Shown here piece by piece: positions 7,557 through 13,784 of a stretch of DNA of 23,426 bases. Source of the DNA: JBBQQG01 sp038216175 (lineage in GTDB: Bacteria > Patescibacteriota > Saccharimonadia > Saccharimonadales > OMJO01); the NCBI GenBank assembly GCA_038216175.1, contig JBBQQG010000017.1, forward strand, positions 1 to 23,426, in the 5' to 3' direction. A model generated the notes under the pieces. That model had not been told where the DNA came from. It did no database searches and was given only the letters and a program-made list of their open reading frames with translations. The position numbers were made by a program, and so were the translations under genes. Each line of letters opens with the position of its first letter. The stretch's first letter is position 1.

Positions 7557-9047
7557 TTATTTTAGATAACTTTTTAGCATTGCTGCTTTAGACAATCCTA
7601 CTTCATTAATAATTTCAGAATCTTTTGCAAGTAAAATTCCTTTGACGCTGCCAAATTTCTTGAGTAGTTTTTTTCTAGTAGCCGGACCAATACTAGGTAT
7701 TTGATCAAGTTGACTAGAAGATTGCCGCTTAACTTTTAAAACGCTGTGGTAATTGACTGCGAATCGGTGCGATTCATCGCGTATCCTTTGAAGCAGTTTA
7801 ACTAAGTTAGTCGTATGAGGCAAATTAATCAATATATAATCTGCACTAGAGCTTTGATAGCCTTTTAATTTTCGAAGAACATTATCATTTACAACTAAAC
7901 CAGATTTTAATATATGTAAAACCAGTTGCTCTTCGCGTTTAGCAAGACCAATCATTTTAATATGATTTAAATTTAGATCGTCGCGGGCTTCTATAGCTGC
8001 ATCTAACTGGCCTTTGCCGCCGTCAATTAATATAAGATCAGGTGTTCCCCAGCTTTTTAAATTTTTCTGACTCAGCCTTCTCGTTAACGTTTCATTCATA
8101 TTGTAAAAATCGTTGTTATGTTCTTTCTTGGTTTTAAATTTTCGGTATTCAGTTTTATCACTGGCACCGTTTGTAAATACGACCATGCTAGCAACAACAT
8201 CGGTACCGCTCATGTGAGATATATCATAGCCTTCAATTCGCTTAGGAATAGATTTAAGATCGAATAGCTCAGCTAACTCGCTTAAGGCATGGTCTTTACT
8301 GATATCTAAGAATTCTTTGTCTGAAAATACTACTTGTTTTGTTAAATTTCTCAAATAAAAAAGCTTGTTCCTGGTTTTTGCTGCTGCTTCAAAGTCCTGC
8401 TTTTTGGCATGAATTTTCATTTCTGTTTCTAGTTCACGCATAACCTTAGTTCGGTTGCCTTCTATATATGAAATAAGTTTTCTAAGGTTCATTCGATAAT
8501 CTTCTAGGCTGGTTTTGCCTTCTTCAAGACCGGGATCTAAGCCTAAATGGTAATGTAGGCTTGCCCGAGTTTGATTAGGCATTTTCCTTGTAGCAAACGG
8601 AAAAATACGCCTGAGCAGTTTTAAAGCCTGACGGACATTTAAAGCACTTAGATACGGACCAAAATAGCGCGCACCATCATCAAGCGGGCGTCTTGTGGTC
8701 CCAACAGTTGGATAATTGCTATCGTAATCGATACGAATATATACCATAGATTTATCATCACGGAGTAAGATGTTATACCTTGGCATATAGCGTCTAACTA
8801 ATTCGGCTTCTAAAAACAAGGCATCAAGTTCGGTATCAACTTCTACCCAATCTGTATCGTTAATTTCAGCAACTAAAGCTTCAGTTTTTAAATCTCTAGC
8901 TCGACTTTTTTGAAAATATTGTCGTACACGGTTTTTAAGTACCGCCGCTTTACCAACATAAATTATCTCTCCTGCCGAGTCTTTATGAAAATATACACCC
9001 GGTGAATTTGGAAGCTGTTTTAACTTATTTTCAAGCTGTTTATTCAC
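7557..9047 (-). CDS. uvrC: Excinuclease ABC subunit C, cysteine-free variant
   Basis: A 496-residue UvrC, about 110 residues shorter than E. coli UvrC. It makes both incisions around lesions recognised by UvrA/UvrB. The N-terminal GIY-YIG domain (about 12-95) has PGVYF, IIYVGKA, R40, E80 and N92. A UvrB-binding UVR motif lies near 203-238. The RNase H-like nuclease keeps D275 (GYDISH), D342 (LIDGGKG) and H427 (DESHRFA). One or two HhH motifs end the protein (448-496). The region 149-174, which in many UvrC proteins holds four conserved cysteines, has none, and the whole protein lacks cysteine. The start is GTG, required by the N-terminal alignment, with no SD and a -10 box 6 nt upstream. Confidence 0.95.
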   Translation of the reverse strand: MNKQLENKLKQLPNSPGVYFHKDSAGEIIYVGKAAVLKNRVRQYFQKSRARDLKTEALVAEINDTDWVEVDTELDALFLEAELVRRYMPRYNILLRDDKSMVYIRIDYDSNYPTVGTTRRPLDDGARYFGPYLSALNVRQALKLLRRIFPFATRKMPNQTRASLHYHLGLDPGLEEGKTSLEDYRMNLRKLISYIEGNRTKVMRELETEMKIHAKKQDFEAAAKTRNKLFYLRNLTKQVVFSDKEFLDISKDHALSELAELFDLKSIPKRIEGYDISHMSGTDVVASMVVFTNGASDKTEYRKFKTKKEHNNDFYNMNETLTRRLSQKNLKSWGTPDLILIDGGKGQLDAAIEARDDLNLNHIKMIGLAKREEQLVLHILKSGLVVNDNVLRKLKGYQSSSADYILINLPHTTNLVKLLQRIRDESHRFAVNYHSVLKVKRQSSSQLDQIPSIGPATRKKLLKKFGSVKGILLAKDSEIINEVGLSKAAMLKSYLK

Positions 9048-9053
9048 AATAAT

Positions 9054-9059
9054 ATTATA
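9054..9059 (-). promoter_or_regulatory. Candidate -10 box of uvrC, leaderless geometry
   Basis: On the minus strand, a consensus TATAAT is followed by only 6 nt before the GTG start, which would place +1 at the G of GTG. No -35 match at the usual distance and no TGn extension are seen, so confidence is limited. Confidence 0.35.
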
Positions 9060-9100
9060 ACTTTCTTTATATAAGTATCTTATAAATCGATTGACTTAAA

Positions 9101-9985
9101 TCAGGCTGATATTTTGACTGTTGAATGTAGGATACAGTAACTCGTGATGTCAGCGCATTTTTGACAAACTACAATTAATTCATTACAAGATTTATTGGCG
9201 CAATTTATAAAGTTGCTGGTAACATTTCGACAATGACTACAAGATCCAATGTCTTTAGATTTTTCACTAAAGGCAAGGCTCATTCGTTTATCAAACACAT
9301 ACAGCTTGCCTTGCCATAGTCCATCGTCTTTATATGTTTCGCCGTATTTTGCTATTCCGCCATCAAGTTGATATACATCTTTAAATCCTCTTTTTTTCAT
9401 AAGCGAAGTAAGAATTTCGCACCTTATACCACCGGTGCAATAAGTAACTATTGTTTTATTTTTTAGTTTTTTAAGTTCCGGTTTTTCTAGTTCGCTTAAA
9501 AAATCACGGGTTGTCCGAGTATTCGGTACGATTGCATGTTTAAACTTTCCAATCTCTGCTTCGTAGTTATTTCTACCGTCCATAAAAATAACGTCACCGC
9601 TACGCTGCTTGACAAGTTCATGAAGCTGGGATGGTTTTAATCTTTTAGCTGCTCCAACTACACCATTTTCATCAACATCAATTTCATCCGATGCTAAAAA
9701 AGTTACAATTTCATTTCTAACTTTTACGCTTAATCTAGGAAAGTCAGCCGATTGTCCATCCGACCATTTATACATAATTTTTTTAAACTTGCTGTGCAAA
9801 TTCATAGCTTTTTTATAGGCTTTTAGCCCATCTATTGGACCACCTAAAGTTCCGTTGATGCCTTGAGAGCTAACAATAATACGTCCCTTTAAATTATTAG
9901 CCGAGCAGATTGATCTTTGCCAATGCATAACAGTTTCCGGATCTTCAATCGGAATAAATTTATAAAAAAGTATAATTTTCTCCAT
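9101..9985 (-). CDS. trhO: tRNA uridine(34) hydroxylase, rhodanese family
   Basis: A 294-residue member of the YceA/TrhO family, which in E. coli forms 5-hydroxyuridine at the wobble position of tRNAs. The N-terminal acylphosphatase-like domain (about 1-95) contains RIIVSSQGINGTLGG. The rhodanese domain (about 115-230) has the CTGGIRCE loop with C183 and C189. The C-terminus carries a cysteine cluster (CSHC, CANKSC, CQKC, then YC) likely to bind zinc. It is shorter than the 350-residue E. coli protein. It diverges from the ABC exporter gene; the start ATG has no SD and lies 10 nt after an extended -10 box. It fits the translation theme of the tRNA-rich window. Confidence 0.9.
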   Translation of the reverse strand: MEKIILFYKFIPIEDPETVMHWQRSICSANNLKGRIIVSSQGINGTLGGPIDGLKAYKKAMNLHSKFKKIMYKWSDGQSADFPRLSVKVRNEIVTFLASDEIDVDENGVVGAAKRLKPSQLHELVKQRSGDVIFMDGRNNYEAEIGKFKHAIVPNTRTTRDFLSELEKPELKKLKNKTIVTYCTGGIRCEILTSLMKKRGFKDVYQLDGGIAKYGETYKDDGLWQGKLYVFDKRMSLAFSEKSKDIGSCSHCRNVTSNFINCANKSCNELIVVCQKCADITSYCILHSTVKISA

Positions 9986-9995
9986 ATCGACGTGA

Positions 9996-10004
9996 ATTAT
10001 ATCA
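9996..10004 (-). promoter_or_regulatory. Extended -10 promoter of trhO, leaderless geometry
   Basis: On the minus strand, TGATATAAT ends 10 nt before the trhO ATG, identical in sequence and spacing to the pepP promoter. The bases between (TCACGTCGAT) contain no SD. It faces a second TGATATAAT box at 10040-10048 that drives the divergent ABC gene. Confidence 0.55.
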
Positions 10005-10018
10005 GATTTAAGATAAGT

Positions 10019-10048
10019 TTGGTTTAAACTTGACGCTTATGATATAAT
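10019..10048 (+). promoter_or_regulatory. Promoter of the ABC exporter leader
   Basis: An extended -10 TGATATAAT (10040-10048) with a weak -35 TTGGTT (10019-10024, 18-nt spacer). Predicted +1 is near 10055, giving a leader of about 160 nt. The TTGACG at 10030-10035 is only 7 nt from the -10 and is not the -35. Confidence 0.55.
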
Positions 10049-10054
10049 ATCATC

Positions 10055-10213
10055 CAATTGTTAAGTTAACGGAAAGGGCGAAAGCAAAAATGGTTCTATA
10101 CAGTCGATCAAACTCAAGCGAATTTCGCCCCCGTGGCATTCTCGTAAACTTTTTTATATAAAATCTAATTAAATTAAACGCTAAGGCGCGTCGGTACCAA
10201 GGAGACCGCCGCT
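10055..10213 (+). promoter_or_regulatory. Long structured 5' leader of the ABC exporter gene
   Basis: The leader can form a perfect 8-bp stem GGGCGAAA/TTTCGCCC (10076-10083 with 10123-10130), which would trap the purine-rich GGAAAGGG in front of a short upstream ORF. Just before the exporter ATG a second hairpin, GCG-T-CGGT paired with ACCG-C-CGC (about 10187-10210, one mismatch), displays AAGGAG in its loop. I recognise no known riboswitch class here. The stems are seen in sequence; a regulatory role is inference. Confidence 0.4.
10090..10161 (+). CDS. Possible 23-residue upstream ORF in the ABC leader
   Basis: An ATG-started ORF encodes MVLYSRSNSSEFRPRGILV and four more residues (NFFI) before TAA. 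GGAAAGGG lies 11 nt upstream, partly inside the 8-bp leader stem, whose 3' arm falls within the ORF. Translation of this peptide would open the stem, as in leader-peptide regulation. There is no homology I recognise and the length is well within chance expectation. Confidence 0.25.
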   Translation: MVLYSRSNSSEFRPRGILVNFFI

Positions 10214-11992
10214 ATGAAAAATCCCTCAACTAGTAGAATAACGCTATCTGTTTTTTGGCAACATTCCAGGCACTATAAACGCGCTATATTAACTATTTAT
10301 CCTTTAATGGTAGTTGCCCAGTTAGCTGAAGACATGATTTCGCCTCTTCTAATTAGCGGCATACTTACTAGTATTGCTAGAAATAATTTAAAAGCGCTGT
10401 CATTTCATAAAATAATACCAATACTAATTGCAGTAGTAGCACTGGAGACACTTGGCCATTTTCTTTGGAATATCGTAATACGAATATTTTGGAGAACTCA
10501 GGAAAGTATATCTAGAGATTTAAACATGACGGTTTTTGATCATTTAAGTAAAATGAGCTATCGATTTTTTTCCGATAGATTTGCTGGATCTTTAGTAAAT
10601 CAAACTAATAAATTTGTTGGTTCATTCGAAAGATTTACCGACCCGCTTACTTGGAATGTCTTTAAACTGCTTGTTGCTTTGATATTTACAGCAATAATTC
10701 TATCAACTCGTGCACCAGTAGTAGTTATTGCAATCCTGGCTATAGCTTTTATCTATGCGCCGTTAGTATGGTATTTTCGACGAAAACAGCTACCATATAC
10801 TCGAAAATGGGCCGAAGCAGAAACAAATCGTACCGGGCAGCTGGCCGATTCGATTGGTAATGTTCTAGCCGTAAAATCTTTTGCAAATGATGATCTAGAA
10901 AGAAGTCGAATGCAGACAAGAGTTAATGAAGTTCACAAACGCTCATTAACTACTATGCGAGTAAACATGAAACATGAACTTTTAAGCGGGGCGGTTCAAC
11001 GTAGCATAAATGTCGTCGTTATCGTATTGTCGGTACTACTTGCGATTAAGGGTTATATAGCTGTCGGAACTATTTATTTGTCTCTAATCTATACAAGTTC
11101 GATACTAAGAAGACTATGGGACTTAAACACGACATTCAGACAGTTTACCCGAGTATTCGGTGATGCTAATGATATGGCAGAAATACTGCAAATTGAACCC
11201 GAAGTAAAAGATCCAAAAAATCCAATCCCATTTAATGCTTCAAAAGGTGAAGTCGTATTTGATAATGTAACTTTCTGGTACCCTGAAAGAACTGCTAAAG
11301 ACTCTCTATTTAAAGATTTTAATTTGTCGATTAAACCATCAGAAAAGATTGGCCTCGTCGGACCGAGTGGTGGTGGAAAGACAACTGTTACTAAACTTCT
11401 ACTGCGATTTATGGATATTCAGAACGGGTCAATAAATATAGACAGGCAGGACATAAGTAAAATGACGCAGTTAGATCTTAGAAAATCTATTACTTATGTG
11501 CCACAGGAACCATTACTATTCCATCGCACGCTGTCTGAAAATATTAGTTACGGAAAATTAAATGCTTCACAGGACGAGATAATTGAAGCAGCAAAAAAAG
11601 CACACGCACACGAGTTTATAGAAAAACTGCCAAAAAAATATCAAACTCTAGTTGGTGAACGTGGAGTTAAATTATCGGGCGGACAGCGCCAGCGGATTGC
11701 CGTTGCTAGGGCGATGATTAAAGACGCCCCGATTCTGGTTCTAGACGAAGCAACCAGTGCACTTGATAGCGAAAGCGAAAAACTAATTCAGTCAGCTTTA
11801 TGGGAGCTTATGGAAGGCAGAACGACGATAGTCATCGCCCACAGGTTAAGTACTATCCAACATATGGACAGAATCATAGTTTTAGACGATGGGAAAATAA
11901 CTGAAGAAGGGACACATAAATCGCTTCTTAAGCAAAATGGACTATACGCTAAACTTTGGTCACATCAATCTGGCGGATTTATTGAAGAATAA
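10214..11992 (+). CDS. ABC exporter, fused permease and ATPase (MsbA/MdlB type)
   Basis: A 592-residue half-transporter that should work as a dimer. The transmembrane domain spans about residues 20-320 with five to six helices. The nucleotide-binding domain begins near 345 (VVFDNVTFWYP) and has Walker A GPSGGGKTT (383-391), Q-loop VPQEP, signature LSGGQ (487-491), Walker B ILVLDE (507-512) and an H-loop in IVIAHR. The substrate may be lipid, peptide or drug and cannot be read from sequence. It is a single gene, divergent from trhO and convergent with rplY, with a long structured leader. AAGGAG lies 9 nt before the ATG. Export is typical for the fused architecture. Confidence 0.93.
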   Translation: MKNPSTSRITLSVFWQHSRHYKRAILTIYPLMVVAQLAEDMISPLLISGILTSIARNNLKALSFHKIIPILIAVVALETLGHFLWNIVIRIFWRTQESISRDLNMTVFDHLSKMSYRFFSDRFAGSLVNQTNKFVGSFERFTDPLTWNVFKLLVALIFTAIILSTRAPVVVIAILAIAFIYAPLVWYFRRKQLPYTRKWAEAETNRTGQLADSIGNVLAVKSFANDDLERSRMQTRVNEVHKRSLTTMRVNMKHELLSGAVQRSINVVVIVLSVLLAIKGYIAVGTIYLSLIYTSSILRRLWDLNTTFRQFTRVFGDANDMAEILQIEPEVKDPKNPIPFNASKGEVVFDNVTFWYPERTAKDSLFKDFNLSIKPSEKIGLVGPSGGGKTTVTKLLLRFMDIQNGSINIDRQDISKMTQLDLRKSITYVPQEPLLFHRTLSENISYGKLNASQDEIIEAAKKAHAHEFIEKLPKKYQTLVGERGVKLSGGQRQRIAVARAMIKDAPILVLDEATSALDSESEKLIQSALWELMEGRTTIVIAHRLSTIQHMDRIIVLDDGKITEEGTHKSLLKQNGLYAKLWSHQSGGFIEE

Positions 11993-12013
11993 AAGTATTA
12001 AAAACTAAGTAAT

Positions 12014-12706
12014 TTAAGAATCTGATTTTTCAGTTTCAGCTTTTACATCAGACGCTTCACCATCTTCTGCAGCTGTTGGTTCGGCAACCACGCCATCTTC
12101 TGTCGCCTGAGCAGCGGCTGCAGCATTAGCTTCAGCTTCCTGGTCTTTCGGCATTTCTACAGTTGCAATCGGATGATCTGGATCGGTTAAAATAGTAATC
12201 CCGGCTGGTACAACTAAGTCTGCAACAGTAATGTGATCACCAACTTCAGTCAGCGAACTTGGGTCTACTATTAGTTCGTTCGGAAGATCTTTGGGCAATG
12301 CTTTAATAGTTACATAATCAAGTTGTCGAAGTACCATTAAACTTAGCTTCTCAGCTGGGATTTCAGTATCTTCTTTAAATAAAATCGGGACTTCTGCCTC
12401 AACTGCTTCATTTTGTTTAATAGCTTGAAAAACAATATGTCTAAGACTATGCTTTACCGGTTCGTAATCAACGTCCTTAATTAACGCAAGATGATCGATC
12501 TTACCTATCTGCAATTGCACAGGATGATGCTTACCAGCAAGTGAATAGGCTTTTACTAGAGCAGAATAATCAGCCATAACATGAGTCGACGGTTTTCCGT
12601 GATCATGAATTACTGCTGGTACTTTTCCACTTTGTCTTAATTGCTGAAGACCTTTACGAAGGACACTGCGTTCTTCAAGTATTACAACTATTTCATTTTC
12701 TGACAT
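12014..12706 (-). CDS. rplY: 50S ribosomal protein L25, Ctc form
   Basis: A 230-residue L25/Ctc protein that binds 5S rRNA in the large subunit. The N-terminal L25 domain (about 1-93) contains EERSVLRKGLQQLRQSGKVPAVI, and the C-terminal beta (TL5/Ctc) domain covers about 95-190. The last 40 or so residues are an Ala/Glu/Asp-rich acidic tail, as often found in long bacterial Ctc proteins. The start has AAGGAG 5 nt upstream and a textbook promoter (12742-12770). It is monocistronic, converging with the ABC gene, with no hairpin terminator visible in the 21-nt gap. Confidence 0.93.
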   Translation of the reverse strand: MSENEIVVILEERSVLRKGLQQLRQSGKVPAVIHDHGKPSTHVMADYSALVKAYSLAGKHHPVQLQIGKIDHLALIKDVDYEPVKHSLRHIVFQAIKQNEAVEAEVPILFKEDTEIPAEKLSLMVLRQLDYVTIKALPKDLPNELIVDPSSLTEVGDHITVADLVVPAGITILTDPDHPIATVEMPKDQEAEANAAAAAQATEDGVVAEPTAAEDGEASDVKAETEKSDS

Positions 12707-12735
12707 TAAAACTCCTTAAGCCAACGCAACGATAA

Positions 12736-12770
12736 AGTGTAATTATACACTGTCTGGACTCTGTTAGCAA
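12736..12770 (-). promoter_or_regulatory. rplY promoter with overlapping palindrome
   Basis: On the minus strand, -35 TTGCTA (12765-12770), a 17-nt spacer and -10 TATAAT (12742-12747), with both hexamers identical to those of the small-protein gene at 17408-17436. An inverted repeat AGTGTA-ATTA-TACACT (12736-12751) covers the -10 box and could be an operator, though 6-bp arms can arise by chance. Confidence 0.7.
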
Positions 12771-12790
12771 AAGCGGGTACTCTAAAAGAT

Positions 12791-13414
12791 ATGCTAAACA
12801 TAAATCACATCCTAGAAACGGGAGGAATTTTATTAGTCGGTCTGATCGTATTCGCTGAATCTGGCTTGCTATTTGGATTTTTTCTACCCGGAGATACTTT
12901 GTTATTTCCAGCTGGATTCTTTGCGGCCCAGGGAAAACTTCCGCTGATACCGCTAATTATAGTCGTAGTAATTTGTGCCTTCGCCGGCGATAATACCGGA
13001 TATTTTATCGGCCATAAAACTGGAAAAAAGATATTCAGGAAAAAAGACGGTCTTATTTTTCGTTCTGCTTATCTTATTAGAGCTGAAAAATTTTACGAAA
13101 AGCATGGTGGCAAAACTATTATGTTAGCCAGATTCTTGCCTTTAGTTAGAACTTTTGCGCCGGTCGTTGCCGGTGCTGCAAATATGTCGAGAAAAAAATT
13201 CGTACTATTTGATATGATCGGTTGTCTAGTATGGGCCGTCAGCATAATTTTACTGGGTTATTTCTTAGGTAGTAAAATACCTAATATTGATAAATATATC
13301 CTACCAGTAATTGCGGTAACTTCAGTACTTACATTTGGACCGTCGCTTTATCACATATTTTCTGATGATAAAATTAGATTAAAGATATTACACAAAATAC
13401 TTAGAATTAAATAA
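12791..13414 (+). CDS. DedA-family (VTT domain) membrane protein
   Basis: A 207-residue polytopic membrane protein of the DedA/SNARE-associated family. Family marks are FGFFLPGDTLLFPAGF near 30-46, GDNTGYFIGHKTGKKIF near 65-81, and ARFLPLVRTFAPVVAGAANM near 115-134, followed by two further membrane segments. Some DedA proteins have been shown to flip undecaprenyl phosphate or other lipids; whether this one does is not decidable here. The ATG has no clear SD and the gene is divergent from rplY; no good -35/-10 pair is seen. It converges with the unknown gene at 13432 with a 17-nt gap. Confidence 0.9.
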   Translation: MLNINHILETGGILLVGLIVFAESGLLFGFFLPGDTLLFPAGFFAAQGKLPLIPLIIVVVICAFAGDNTGYFIGHKTGKKIFRKKDGLIFRSAYLIRAEKFYEKHGGKTIMLARFLPLVRTFAPVVAGAANMSRKKFVLFDMIGCLVWAVSIILLGYFLGSKIPNIDKYILPVIAVTSVLTFGPSLYHIFSDDKIRLKILHKILRIK

Positions 13415-13431
13415 CTTACTTGTCATCTGTA

Positions 13432-13782
13432 CTAGGCAGATTCTGCTTGATAGTAATTAATTATCTCGTTTTCAACATCGGGATAAACTGATTTACGGTG
13501 GCTTAGTCTAATATATTCGTCACTTAACATATGTTTCTCCGTAATTTCGGCATAATTAATTTCCCGAATATCAGTCGAAGCAAATTTTAATACATCAATA
13601 GCAAGTTCAGTTGGAGTTTTAATTTCTGAAGTTTTTTCAATATCTAAGTATACTTCAGATAAGTCCATAAGTACTTTTAAATTTTTAATCTTACGCAGTG
13701 GATAATTATTTAGCAGTGTTTCTGCGGCAGATACCAAATTGGTTTCTGCTGTTATTAAATCTTTAATTTCTTTTCTCAACAT
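13432..13782 (-). CDS. Small protein of unknown function downstream of uvrA
   Basis: A 116-residue, probably all-helical and acidic protein that I do not recognise. I placed the start at the ATG 13780-13782, two nt after the uvrA TGA; an in-frame TTG at 13786-13788 would overlap the uvrA stop instead, and neither has a convincing SD, so translation is probably coupled to uvrA. It has no signal peptide, membrane helix or cysteine. The arrangement puts it in the uvrA transcript, but this alone does not imply a repair role. Confidence 0.6.
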   Translation of the reverse strand: MLRKEIKDLITAETNLVSAAETLLNNYPLRKIKNLKVLMDLSEVYLDIEKTSEIKTPTELAIDVLKFASTDIREINYAEITEKHMLSDEYIRLSHRKSVYPDVENEIINYYQAESA

Positions 13783-13784
13783 AA

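Noticed and set aside
10030..10048. TTGACG followed by TATAAT as a -35/-10 pair
   Set aside because: The spacing is only 7 nt; the extended -10 TGn motif explains the promoter better.
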